A stretch of 64,000 nucleotides of DNA from assembly GCA_035308525.1 (NCBI GenBank), contig DATGGM010000013.1:32721-96720 (forward strand), given 5' to 3'. Below, piece by piece: positions 37,704-47,132 of the stretch; the first letter of the stretch is position 1, and every line of letters starts with the position of its first letter. Both the position numbers and the translations under genes were made by a program. The notes under the pieces are model-generated. The model saw only the letters and a list, made by a program, of their open reading frames with translations, had not been told where the DNA came from and did not search any database. The stretch comes from Bog-159 sp035308525 (GTDB taxonomy: Bacteria; Acidobacteriota; Terriglobia; Bryobacterales; Bryobacteraceae).

Positions 37704-40700
37704 ATGTTACAGCCGTTTCGATTTCGATGGCTCCTGGTCATCGCGCTTTGCTCTTTGCTTCTTCCCGCCCTGGTGCTCGCTCAGACGGAGACCGGCGCAA
37801 TCAACGGCACGGTCACTGATCCGACCGGCGCCATAATCCCGAACGCCACGGTGACGGTCCGGAACGTGGCCACCAACGCTGTGCGTAATGTGACCACGAA
37901 CGCGGAAGGCATCTACGCGGTCACCAACCTGCCGCCTGGCCAATACCTGGTCGCGGTGGAGCAGAGCGGCTTCAGCACAACACAGAAGAACGTGGAGATT
38001 GCGGTCGGCGGCCGTGCTGGCGTCGATTTCCAACTCCAGGTCGGAAAGACGGGAACAGTCCTCGAAATCTCCGCATCCGCTTTGATGGTGAACACTGAGA
38101 CCCAGACTCTGGGCGCCACCATCACAACGGAAATGGTCGCGGAACTGCCCAGCATCAACCGTGACCCGTACGCCTTTGTGGCGACGGCCGGCAGCGTTTC
38201 CAATACCACGCCGGATGGCCGCGGAGTCGGTTATGCGATCAACGGCCAGCGGGCCTCATCGACCAACGTCCTACTGGACGGCACTGCCAATAACGACGAA
38301 TTCGGCGCCGGCGTCGGCCAGCACGTGCCGCTCGACTCGGTGCAGGAGTTCAGCATTCTGACCAACAACTTCACCGCCGAATACGGACGCGCCACCGGTG
38401 GCATCGTAAACGTGGCCACCAAGAGCGGCACCAATGAGTTCCACGGCAGCGGCTACGAGTACCTCCGAGTCTCGAAGCTGGCCTCCAACGATTTCAACAG
38501 CAATGCGAACGGGCTGCCCCGGCAAGTCTTCACGCGCAACCAGCCCGGCTATTCGATCGGCGGACCGGTTAAGAAGAACAAGCTGTTCTTCTTCTCCAGC
38601 ACCGAATGGACGCGCATTCGCAGCATGGCCAACAGCCAGGCATATGTTCCCACGTCCCAGCTGCTGGCCCTTTCCAATGCCAACACGCAGGCCTTCTTCC
38701 AGAAATACGGTGCACTCGCGCCTGGGTCGACCAACCTGGGAGCTGCCACGAAAGCTTCTCTGAGCGCCGAAGGCGTCGACCTGTGCGGAACCGGCACCCC
38801 GGTGTGCGACTCTATCCCGAACGACATGCCCCTGTTCCAACGTATCAATTACGCAGTGCCCGGCGACGCGGGCGGCGGCTTCCCCCAGAACACATTCAGC
38901 ACCATGAACAAACTGGACTACAACATGAGCGACACGACTCAGATGTATGTCCGCGTGGCCCTATCCAGCGAGACCGACGAAAACGGGGCCGCCAGCAGCA
39001 GCCCGTATGCGGGCTTCAGCACCCCCAATCTGCAGGACAACCTCAGCGCGGTCTATTCGTTGACCAAGACGTTTACGCCCACTTTCATCTTCCAGAGCAA
39101 AGTCGACTTCAACCGCTTCAAGAACGGGCAGCCGTTGGGAACCTGGGGACCGGTGCCGACCCTCTATATGAACGGCTCCGGATCCGTAAGCCTGCCGGGC
39201 GGGGACATCGTATTCCCGGGCTTCGTCCCGCAGTATCCGGGCAGCGGCATCCCCTTCGCAGGACCGCAGAATTTCGTCCAGCTCTATGAGGACTTCACCT
39301 GGGTGAAGGGCAGGCACCAGATCCGCTTCGGCGGCAGCTACAATTACCTGCGCGACAACCGCACGTTTGGGGCATACGAGACGGCTGGCGAGTATCTCAG
39401 CAGCGGCGACCTGTCCACGTCTTTCGAGAATCTTCTCGAAGGTCAGCTCTATCAGCTCCAGGTGGCCATCAATCCGCAGGGCAAGTACCCGTGCGGCGCG
39501 ACGGCGACAGCGGACTGCACCATCAATATGCCGGTGGGCCAGCCCAATTTCAGCCGCAGCAATCGCTATAACGACTACTCGACATACGTGCAGGATGCCT
39601 GGAAGGTCACCTCCCGCTTGACCTTTAACCTGGGACTGCGCTGGGAAGTCTTCGGCACCCAGCATAATAAGGACCCGCAACTGGATTCCAACTACTACAT
39701 GGGGTCTGGTTCCAGCATCTTTGAACAGATCCGGGCCGGTTCGCTACAGAACGCTCCGAACAGCCCCATCGGCCAACTCTGGGTCACCAACTACGCCAAC
39801 CTGGGCCCGCGCCTGGGCGTGGCTTGGGACCTCTTCGGCGACGGCAAAACCAGTCTCCGCGCTGGCTATGGCCGGGCGTTTGAACGCAACTTCGGCAACG
39901 TGACGTTCAACGTCATCCAGAATCCGCCCAACTACGAGACCGTTTCGATCACTTCCGGCGTGGACTTCGCGACGATTCCGATCAGCGTCGCCAACCTCGG
40001 TCCGTTTGCCGGCGATACGGGCAGCAAGGCGCTTCCCAAAGCCACGCTCCGGGCGGTTGACGCGAACCTGAAGACCGCCTATGCGCATCTCATCAGCGCC
40101 TCCCTGGAGCACAGTTTTAATCCACGGCTCCTCGGTGCACTCGAATACTCCGGTTCCTACGGGGAAAATCAATATGGCATCTCCAACGTCAACCGGATCG
40201 GCTACGGCAACTTCTATCTGGGCGATCCCTGCACGCCGGGCACGCCGGCCGACGGATCGTACTACGGAACTTGCACGAAGCGTCTCAAAACCACGCAATA
40301 CGGCAGCATCAATTACCGCACCAACGGCGGCAACTCCAGCTACAACGCCATGAACGCGCGCATGGACGTGCGAGGCGGCTACGGGCTGAACATGCGCTTC
40401 GTCTACACCTGGTCGCACGCCATCGACGATTTGAGCGACGTATTCAGCTCCGCCGGCGTGAACGGTCTGGGCTGGCTCGATCCGTTCAATCCGGCGCTCG
40501 ACAAGGGTAACTCGTATTACGACATTACCCACCACTTCACGGCCAGCGGCGCCTGGGATATCGGCATGAAGCATGCTTCAGGCTGGCAAAAACAAGTGCT
40601 GGGCGGCTGGACGCTGGCTCCCATTCTGAACCTGCAATCCGGCACTCCGTTCGCCATCACCGACTGCACGAACGCCGCAAACGTTTGTCCGTACGCTTTC

Positions 40701-41087
40701 GCTACCGGACCGGTGCCCGTCTCCGGCTATAACCTGACGGCGACTGGCACACCCAACACCTATCACGTCCTCGATCTGTCGCAGTACTTCAACTCGAGCT
40801 GGTTCGATCCGCGCACCGGAATCTCCGACGTGGGCACGTTCCCCTCGAACATGGTAGGCCGCAACCGCTTCCGTGGACCAGGTAACTGGAACATGGACTT
40901 GGCCGCATTCAAGACGTTCTTCGTCACGGAACGGTACAGAGTGCAGTTCCGGGCCGAAGGTTACAACTTCTTCAATCATCCGAACCTCGGGAACCCCGGC
41001 TTGCAGGACGTGTCCGCCGGTAATTTCGTGAACGAAAGCTTCTCCGGACGCCGTTTCGTCCAGGTTGCGCTGAAGTTCCTGTTCTAA
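37704..41087 (+). CDS. TonB-dependent receptor with carboxypeptidase regulatory-like N-terminal domain (Oar-like), paralogue 1
   Basis: A 1127-residue outer-membrane protein. Signal peptide 1-26 (WLLVIALCSLLLPALVLAQ). Residues about 28-110 form a carboxypeptidase D regulatory-like beta domain (AINGTVTDPTGAIIPNATVTV, YAVTNLPPGQYLV). A plug-like section follows (LPSINRDPYAFVATAGSV, INGQRASSTNVLLDGTANNDEF, TAEYGRATGGIVNVATKSGTN), then a large beta-barrel ending FVQVALKFLF, the C-terminal aromatic outer-membrane signal. Such receptors are greatly expanded in acidobacteria and are believed to import plant or microbial glycans or other large substrates; the ligand is unknown. The ATG at 37704 has GGAGA six bases before it; the track-like ATG 12 bases earlier has none. 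A strong terminator follows. Confidence 0.9.
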   Translation: MLQPFRFRWLLVIALCSLLLPALVLAQTETGAINGTVTDPTGAIIPNATVTVRNVATNAVRNVTTNAEGIYAVTNLPPGQYLVAVEQSGFSTTQKNVEIAVGGRAGVDFQLQVGKTGTVLEISASALMVNTETQTLGATITTEMVAELPSINRDPYAFVATAGSVSNTTPDGRGVGYAINGQRASSTNVLLDGTANNDEFGAGVGQHVPLDSVQEFSILTNNFTAEYGRATGGIVNVATKSGTNEFHGSGYEYLRVSKLASNDFNSNANGLPRQVFTRNQPGYSIGGPVKKNKLFFFSSTEWTRIRSMANSQAYVPTSQLLALSNANTQAFFQKYGALAPGSTNLGAATKASLSAEGVDLCGTGTPVCDSIPNDMPLFQRINYAVPGDAGGGFPQNTFSTMNKLDYNMSDTTQMYVRVALSSETDENGAASSSPYAGFSTPNLQDNLSAVYSLTKTFTPTFIFQSKVDFNRFKNGQPLGTWGPVPTLYMNGSGSVSLPGGDIVFPGFVPQYPGSGIPFAGPQNFVQLYEDFTWVKGRHQIRFGGSYNYLRDNRTFGAYETAGEYLSSGDLSTSFENLLEGQLYQLQVAINPQGKYPCGATATADCTINMPVGQPNFSRSNRYNDYSTYVQDAWKVTSRLTFNLGLRWEVFGTQHNKDPQLDSNYYMGSGSSIFEQIRAGSLQNAPNSPIGQLWVTNYANLGPRLGVAWDLFGDGKTSLRAGYGRAFERNFGNVTFNVIQNPPNYETVSITSGVDFATIPISVANLGPFAGDTGSKALPKATLRAVDANLKTAYAHLISASLEHSFNPRLLGALEYSGSYGENQYGISNVNRIGYGNFYLGDPCTPGTPADGSYYGTCTKRLKTTQYGSINYRTNGGNSSYNAMNARMDVRGGYGLNMRFVYTWSHAIDDLSDVFSSAGVNGLGWLDPFNPALDKGNSYYDITHHFTASGAWDIGMKHASGWQKQVLGGWTLAPILNLQSGTPFAITDCTNAANVCPYAFATGPVPVSGYNLTATGTPNTYHVLDLSQYFNSSWFDPRTGISDVGTFPSNMVGRNRFRGPGNWNMDLAAFKTFFVTERYRVQFRAEGYNFFNHPNLGNPGLQDVSAGNFVNESFSGRRFVQVALKFLF

Positions 41088-41121
41088 GGATGTCCTGAGC
41101 CTCAATTCTCGGCGAGGTATA

Positions 41122-41166
41122 ACGGGCCGGCTCCCGCCAGATGGCGTCGAGCCGGCCCGTTTTTTT
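41122..41166 (+). terminator. Intrinsic terminator after the first TonB receptor
   Basis: ACGGGCCGGCTC (41122-41133) pairs perfectly with GAGCCGGCCCGT (41149-41160) as a 12-bp GC-rich stem around a 15-nt loop, followed by seven T (41160-41166). This is a textbook Rho-independent terminator and separates the receptor from the regulator gene. Confidence 0.92.
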
Positions 41167-41252
41167 GTGGAAAAGCCCAACTCTCTGAAACCGCCGATGG
41201 CCATCAAATGTCGTAGTATATAAAGAAGTGTAACGGGGCAGGGAGTGGACCA

Positions 41253-43313
41253 ATGCAGAACCATCGCAATGGACGTGTGCTCCAATTTGGCGCCTTCGAG
41301 CTGAAAACCGATACGGGTGAGATGCGGAAGCACGGAACCAGGATCCGGCTCCAAGGCAAACCTCTGCAGTTGCTCCAAGCGTTGCTCGACCGCCCCGGCG
41401 GCGTGGTCACCCGCGAAGAATTGCGCGACCGGCTCTGGGCGGCCGATACCTTCGTCGATTTTGAGAGCGGCCTTAATACGGCCGTGAACCGTCTGCGCCT
41501 GGCCTTGGGAGATTCTGCCGATAATCCCCGCTACGTCGAGACGTTGGCGCGCAACGGATACCGGTTCATGGCTCCCGTGAGCGTGAACGAGCCCCCGGCG
41601 GCGGACGAGGAAGATCTGCCGGTCATCACCCTCCCGCCCGTCGAGGTTGCTCCGCGCCGCCGCCAGTCTTCCTGGGGATTGCTGGCCGGCGCCGCATTGC
41701 TCCTGTTGCTGGTGGCCGGTTTGGCGCTGGCGCTCCGGCAGAAACCCGCCCCCCAGCCCACATTCCACCAGATCACCTTTCGCCGCATCACGATTCCCTC
41801 CGCGCGCTTCTCGCCTGATGGCCAGAGCGTAATCTATGAAGGCCAGGAGAAGCAGGGCAGTCAGGAACTGTACCTGGTCAACCCGGTCAGCCCGGAGTCC
41901 CGGCTGCTTGGCTTCCGCGGCGTCGGCTTGGCGGCCGTTTCGCGCTCGGGTGAATTGGCGTTGGTGACGTATGACTCCAGGATGCGGAACCTGGTGCGGG
42001 TGCCTCTGAATGGTGAATCTCAGCTACCCATCGATCGGAGCATCTGGTCGGCCGACTGGGCGCCGGACGGTTCAAAAATGGCGGTGATCCGGTATGGACC
42101 TCGGCCCGAGACCACCCTGGAGTATCCGCGCGGCAAGGTGTTGTACGATAGTCCCAGCTGGCTCTCGGATGTGCGCGTGTCGCCCTCCGGCAGGGAGGTG
42201 GCCTTCATCGATCATCCCATTATGGGCGATGACGGTGGAAACATCCTGACAATCGACGGCCAGGGCGTTCGCCGCACGCTCTCGGCGGGTTGGGCCAGCG
42301 CCGATGGCCTGGCTTGGAGCCCCGGCGGAAGTGAAGTCTGGTTCACGGCCGCCCGATCCGGTTTGACGCGGGCTCTTTACGCGGCCAGCCTGTCCGGCAA
42401 GGTGCGCTTGATTGGCGCCTTTCCGGGCACCCTGACGCTCTTCGACATATCCTCGTCCGGCCGCGTGCTGATCGCCCGCGAGCAGGAGCGCGCCATGATG
42501 ACGGCCCGGGTCGATGGCGATCCCCAGGAGAAGGACCTCTCCTGGTTCGACTATTCAAACGTGGAAGATATCTCCGCGGATGGAAATGTGATCCTGTTTG
42601 AAGAGACCGGCGAGGGTGGCGGCGCGCATCACTCCGTTTATATTCGCCGCGCGGGCTCCCCGGGGGCGGTGCGTGTTGGAGACGGTTTTGCCCTGGCTCT
42701 CTCGCCCGACGCGAATTGGGTTGTGACGCTGCCCGACCAGGATCCGGGTTCCTTAAATCTGATTCCCCTAACGCCCGGCCAGCCGCGCGTCCTGGCCGGA
42801 CACGGTCTCGAGTACCAATTCGCGCGATTCATGCCTCGTGGGGACCAGTTGCTGGTTGGCGGGCGGCTGTCCGGCGGGCCGACCAGGCTTTATTTGCAAG
42901 CCATCAATGGCGGTAAACCGGAGCCAGTGGGCGTCAACCTTTATTTATCCAATCCGGCAGTCTCGCCGGATGGCAAACAAGTCGCGGGGGTGGACAGCGA
43001 TCAACGCCTTATGGTTCTGCCTCTCGGCGGCGGCGAACCGCGGGTGATCGCCACGGGTTTTTCCGGGACCGTATTGCGCTGGAGCCGCTCGGGGAAAAGC
43101 CTGCTGGCGCAGTCTTCGGGCACCGTGCCCGCCGCCTTGCTGCAGGTGGATCTTGAAAGCGGGCACTCTAAGCCATGGAAGGACATTGCTCCCTTTCACC
43201 TGACCGGCGTCAGCCTCATCTGGCCAGCGGTCCTTTCCGAGGACGAACGGACGATAGTGTACTCATTCCAACAGAAGTTGTCCGAGTTGTTCGTGGTGGA
43301 TGGCTGGCGATGA
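41253..43313 (+). CDS. Membrane-anchored winged-helix transcription regulator with periplasmic beta-propeller (CadC/ToxR-like)
   Basis: A 686-residue one-component regulator. Residues 8-108 form an OmpR/PhoB-type winged helix (FGAFELKTDTGEMRKHG, LLQALLDRPGGVVTREELRDRLW, VNRLRLALGDSADNPRYVETLARNGYRF). A Pro-rich linker precedes a TM helix at about 141-161 (LLAGAALLLLLVAGLALAL), and residues 170-686 are PD40/TolB-like WD repeats (ARFSPDGQSVIYEG, WAPDGSKMAVIRY, VSPDGKQVAGVDS). The order is DNA-binding inside, sensor outside. It lies between two TonB receptors and is in the same direction, so it probably controls one or both. Proteins of this layout are typical of acidobacteria. A GGCAGGGAG ribosome site precedes the ATG. 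Confidence 0.88.
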   Translation: MQNHRNGRVLQFGAFELKTDTGEMRKHGTRIRLQGKPLQLLQALLDRPGGVVTREELRDRLWAADTFVDFESGLNTAVNRLRLALGDSADNPRYVETLARNGYRFMAPVSVNEPPAADEEDLPVITLPPVEVAPRRRQSSWGLLAGAALLLLLVAGLALALRQKPAPQPTFHQITFRRITIPSARFSPDGQSVIYEGQEKQGSQELYLVNPVSPESRLLGFRGVGLAAVSRSGELALVTYDSRMRNLVRVPLNGESQLPIDRSIWSADWAPDGSKMAVIRYGPRPETTLEYPRGKVLYDSPSWLSDVRVSPSGREVAFIDHPIMGDDGGNILTIDGQGVRRTLSAGWASADGLAWSPGGSEVWFTAARSGLTRALYAASLSGKVRLIGAFPGTLTLFDISSSGRVLIAREQERAMMTARVDGDPQEKDLSWFDYSNVEDISADGNVILFEETGEGGGAHHSVYIRRAGSPGAVRVGDGFALALSPDANWVVTLPDQDPGSLNLIPLTPGQPRVLAGHGLEYQFARFMPRGDQLLVGGRLSGGPTRLYLQAINGGKPEPVGVNLYLSNPAVSPDGKQVAGVDSDQRLMVLPLGGGEPRVIATGFSGTVLRWSRSGKSLLAQSSGTVPAALLQVDLESGHSKPWKDIAPFHLTGVSLIWPAVLSEDERTIVYSFQQKLSELFVVDGWR

Positions 43314-43370
43314 TCGTAACTAATCTAAAACCCCAGCACGAGTGACGTCCATCCAGCTTACATATTAGCT

Positions 43371-43411
43371 TGTAATTGCTTTAATTACAGGTGTTTCTCA
43401 TTATAGAAACA
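43371..43411. promoter_or_regulatory. Two adjacent perfect inverted repeats upstream of the second TonB receptor
   Basis: TGTAATT-N5-AATTACA (43371-43389) is followed two bases later by TGTTTCT-N6-AGAAACA (43392-43411). The sequence TTGCTT at 43377-43382 and the A/T-rich CATTAT at 43399-43404 (16 bases apart) may be the -35 and -10, so each repeat would cover one promoter element. The ATG with a strong GAGGAGG ribosome site lies 70 bases further on. Confidence 0.55.
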
Positions 43412-43480
43412 AGTTATTCGCCATCCATTGCAAATTAAGTTACAAGACGGCACAATGCTGACCAAGGTGAGGAGGATTCC

Positions 43481-46400
43481 ATGTTCAGCCGTCTGTCTAA
43501 ACTACGTGTCACACTTCTTAGGTTCGGGTTGCTTGCAACCCTACTCGTTTTCTGTGCTGCCAGTGTTTTCGGCCAAGCCGAAACCTCGCAGATAACCGGG
43601 ACGGTCTACGACCCGTCGGGTGCGGCGATTCCCAACGCGACCATAACAGTGAAGTCGGTCGATACCGGAACGGTTCGCGAGTTAACCACTTCGACAAATG
43701 GTACCTACCTGGCAACCGATCTATTGCCGGGCAATTACCTGGTGTCCGCAACCGCACCGGGCTTCGTTCAACTGCAGCAGCGCATTACGCTCACCGTAGG
43801 CGCTAAACAAGCTGTCGATATGCACCTGGAGGTAGGCAAAGCGTCCACCGTAGTGGAGGTTAACGCCGCCGCCATTCAGGTGAATACGGAAACGCAGACG
43901 CTATCGACCGTCGTGGATCAGAATGAATTGCGCGAATTGCCGACCTTGACTCGCAATCCTTACGCGCTGGTGGCTATCTCGGGCAATGCATCCGATGGAG
44001 GCGTGATGAATCGCGGTGTGGGCTTCGCCATCAACGGACAGCGGGAATCGTCCACCAATGTGCTTTTGGACGGCGCCGCCAACAACGACGAATTCACCAC
44101 CGGCCCGGGACAATCTGTTCCGCTTGATTCCATCCAGGAATTCAGCATTCTGACGAACAATTTCACAGCGGAATTTGGCCGCGCATCCGGCGGCGTGGTC
44201 AATGTGGTGACCAAATCGGGCAGCAACGCTTTCCATGGCACCGCCTATGAGTTCAATCGCGTGTCGGATCTGTCGTCGAACTCCTTTAGCAATAATGCTT
44301 ACAGCTTGCCTAAGTCAGTGTTCACCCGGAACCAGTTTGGTTACTCGGCGGGCGGCCCAATTAAGAAAGACAAGCTGTTCTTCTTCAGCAGCACGGAATG
44401 GATTCGCATCCGCAGTAACGCCAACACGGAAGTGGTGCTGCCGGACGCCAATCTCATAGCGGCTGCCGCGTCCAACACCCAGCAGTTCTTTTCTACCTAC
44501 GGGAAGCTGGCGCCGGGCGCCAACATTCTGAGCACTTATAGCATTAACCAGATCGGCAGCGCGCAAGGCAGCCCTTTCTGCGGCTCTTCGGCTGCGTGTA
44601 ACGGGCTCAATCCAAACAGCCCGATGTTCGACCTGGTGGCTTACAGCGCGCCCGGTGATGCGGGCGGCGGAATCCCGGAAAACGGGTATCAGAATGTCGA
44701 GCGCATCGACTACAATCTGACCGACAAGACGCAGATTTACGGCCGTTATGCTGTCCAGAGGGATAACCTGATGGCGGGTACGGTATCATCCAGTCCGTAC
44801 CAGGGTTTCAATACAGGCGCGTACGATTTCAATAACAATATGCTGTTTTCGGTGATTCACACGTTTAACCCGGCCTGGGTCCTGCAATCCAAGGCAGTAT
44901 TTAACCGCATCAACGGGCCGGTGGATCCCTTCGGCCAGTATCCGGCGGTGCCCACGCTTTATGTCAGCTCCTCGGGCGCTGGGTCGGTCCTGGGGAACAG
45001 CATCGTTTTCCCAGGCTACGATCCGTTTACTCCAGGCGCGGGCATTCCATTTGGCGGTCCGCAGAACTACGCGGAAGTATATGAGGATGCCAGCTGGACG
45101 CGCGGCCGCCACAGCCTTCGTTTCGGCGGCAGCTACGAATACATCCGCGACAATCGCACGTTCGGCGCGTACGAGACCGCCGGCGAATATCTCAGCCAGG
45201 GTAATGTGGGCTCGGCCATCGGCAATTTCCTGGCCGGCCAGCTCTCGCAGTTCCAGGTCGCCATCTATCCGCAAGGCAAGTTCCCAGGCGACACCGTGAA
45301 CCTGCCGCTCACCGCTCCGAACTTCAGCCGCAGCAACCGTTACAACAATCCCGCGCTTTATGTGCAGGACGCCTGGAAAGTGACACCGCGGTTCACTTTG
45401 AATCTGGGTCTGCGGTGGGAGTACTTCGGCGTACAGCACAACAAGAACCCGCAACTCGATTCCAATTACTATGCGGCGGGCCTGGCAACGGACACGCCAC
45501 AGGGCATTGCCGGGGGCTCGGTGCAGATCGCTCCCAACAGCCCGATCGGCGGACTGTGGAAGAGCGACTGGAAGGATTTTGCGCCGCGCGTCGGCTTCGC
45601 GTGGGATATCTTCGGCGATGGCAAGACTTCTTTTCGGGGCGGTTACGGAATCGGCTATGAGCGCAACTTCGGCAACGTCACGTTTAACGTGATTCAAAAC
45701 CCGCCGAACAACGAGACTGTCAGCGTGTTCTCATCGCAAATGCCGTTACCCATTTCCACGAGTAACTATGGGCCATTCTCCGGTTCGAGCGGCACCCTCA
45801 CACTACCGACCGCCAGCCTGCGCAACGTAGATCCGGAAATCAAGACCGCGTACGCGCACCTGTGGAGCTTGTCGGTAGAACGTCAACTTACCAGGAGCGT
45901 GCTAATCGCGGCGGACTACTCCGGGTCGAAGGGCGTGCATCTGTATGACATATCCGACATGAATTACTACGGATACGGCAACGTCTATCTGGGACAGCCG
46001 TGCTCATATGCCGCTTCGCAGGCGTTCTACCTGGGAACCGGCGGGACGGCGGGAGTCTGCAACGCGGTGTTGAATCCGCAATATGGCCCCATCAACGTGC
46101 GCGGCGACAAAGCCTACTCCATGTATAACGGCCTGACTCTGCGGTCGGTGATCAACAACATTGCCAATAGCGGCCTGCAGTTGAACTTCAACTATACCTG
46201 GTCGCATTCGACCGACAACCTGAGCAGCAGCTTTAGCGACACCAATGGGCTGGCTGCCAGCGGCGGAGACTATATCCTTGGCCTGCTGAATCCATTTGAG
46301 CCGAACATCGGCAAGGGCAATTCGGACTTCGACACCCGGCAGCGGGTGGTGGTGAGCGCGGTCTGGACAGAGCCCGCGTTTAAGCACGGCCACGGGCTCG

Positions 46401-46942
46401 CCACGCAGCTTCTGGGCGGCTGGAGCCTATCACCCATCTTCACGGCGCGCACCGGTTCTCCGTACTCGATCTTCGACTGCACCTGGAACTACTATTATTG
46501 CCCGTACGCAGCATTCACTTCGCCAGTATCGGTGAACGGAAGCGGAGCGCCGCCGGCCATCACCAGCACGCCGAATACGTTCAACTTCCTGCCGCTTTCC
46601 ACCAGTTCGATGGACCACTTTACCAATCCGACGTACTTCTTCTCGGATCTGCCGCCTTACCCGAACGACATGACCGGGCGCAACACATTCCGCGGACCCG
46701 GCTACTGGAACCTGAATGTGGGCGTTTACAAGACGTTCAATATTACAGAAAGGTTCAAGCTGCAGCTCCGCGGCGAAGCATATAACCTGTTCAATCACTC
46801 CAACCTGTACGTGGACGGTGCTGCCGCGGATACCCTGACGACGTCGTTTATCCCGGCCTGTTACGGCTGTGCGCCGGTCGGGACTCCGCAGTCGGAAAAC
46901 GACCGCCGCAACCTGCAACTGGCCGCCAAGCTGATCTTTTGA
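43481..46942 (+). CDS. TonB-dependent receptor with carboxypeptidase regulatory-like N-terminal domain, paralogue 2
   Basis: A 1153-residue outer-membrane receptor, paralogous to the gene at 37704 along its whole length (shared segments include FAINGQRESSTNVLLDGAANNDEF, FSILTNNFTAEFGRASGGVVNVVTKSGSN and RFGGSYEYIRDNRTFGAYETAGEYLS). Layout: signal peptide 1-32 (ending SVFGQA), regulatory-like beta domain about 35-115 (ITGTVYDPSGAAIPNATITV), plug-like section and barrel, ending NLQLAAKLIF. It differs in the extracellular-loop regions, so the two likely bind related but different ligands. GAGGAGG ten bases before ATG supports strong translation. It is followed by the 97-bp tandem repeat; the TGA lies inside the first copy. 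Confidence 0.9.
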   Translation: MFSRLSKLRVTLLRFGLLATLLVFCAASVFGQAETSQITGTVYDPSGAAIPNATITVKSVDTGTVRELTTSTNGTYLATDLLPGNYLVSATAPGFVQLQQRITLTVGAKQAVDMHLEVGKASTVVEVNAAAIQVNTETQTLSTVVDQNELRELPTLTRNPYALVAISGNASDGGVMNRGVGFAINGQRESSTNVLLDGAANNDEFTTGPGQSVPLDSIQEFSILTNNFTAEFGRASGGVVNVVTKSGSNAFHGTAYEFNRVSDLSSNSFSNNAYSLPKSVFTRNQFGYSAGGPIKKDKLFFFSSTEWIRIRSNANTEVVLPDANLIAAAASNTQQFFSTYGKLAPGANILSTYSINQIGSAQGSPFCGSSAACNGLNPNSPMFDLVAYSAPGDAGGGIPENGYQNVERIDYNLTDKTQIYGRYAVQRDNLMAGTVSSSPYQGFNTGAYDFNNNMLFSVIHTFNPAWVLQSKAVFNRINGPVDPFGQYPAVPTLYVSSSGAGSVLGNSIVFPGYDPFTPGAGIPFGGPQNYAEVYEDASWTRGRHSLRFGGSYEYIRDNRTFGAYETAGEYLSQGNVGSAIGNFLAGQLSQFQVAIYPQGKFPGDTVNLPLTAPNFSRSNRYNNPALYVQDAWKVTPRFTLNLGLRWEYFGVQHNKNPQLDSNYYAAGLATDTPQGIAGGSVQIAPNSPIGGLWKSDWKDFAPRVGFAWDIFGDGKTSFRGGYGIGYERNFGNVTFNVIQNPPNNETVSVFSSQMPLPISTSNYGPFSGSSGTLTLPTASLRNVDPEIKTAYAHLWSLSVERQLTRSVLIAADYSGSKGVHLYDISDMNYYGYGNVYLGQPCSYAASQAFYLGTGGTAGVCNAVLNPQYGPINVRGDKAYSMYNGLTLRSVINNIANSGLQLNFNYTWSHSTDNLSSSFSDTNGLAASGGDYILGLLNPFEPNIGKGNSDFDTRQRVVVSAVWTEPAFKHGHGLATQLLGGWSLSPIFTARTGSPYSIFDCTWNYYYCPYAAFTSPVSVNGSGAPPAITSTPNTFNFLPLSTSSMDHFTNPTYFFSDLPPYPNDMTGRNTFRGPGYWNLNVGVYKTFNITERFKLQLRGEAYNLFNHSNLYVDGAAADTLTTSFIPACYGCAPVGTPQSENDRRNLQLAAKLIF

Positions 46943-47132
46943 GGAACACGCGCAAGACGGGGCGACCCGCGCCGCTTGAATCTAAGGAGTTCCTCGCTTG
47001 TATGGCGGCGCGGCAAAACGCGCCCCTTTGCGCTTTTGAGGAACACGCGCAAGACGGAGCGACCCGCGCCGCTTGAATCTAAGGAGTTCCTCGCCTGTAT
47101 GGCGGCGCGGCAAAACGCGCCCCTTTGCGCTT
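46936..47132. repeat. 97-bp tandem duplication between the second TonB receptor and tyrA
   Basis: Copy 1 (46936-47032) and copy 2 (47033-47129) differ at only two positions, and the first three bases of a third copy (ctt) follow. Each unit contains GAGGAAC ... GTTCCTC and the hairpin GGCGCG-gcaaaa-CGCGCC. Copy 1 overlaps the receptor stop codon and copy 2 ends next to the tyrA stop on the other strand, so the element sits exactly between convergent genes. It may act as a terminator or be a small dispersed repeat; no coding function is evident. Confidence 0.85.
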
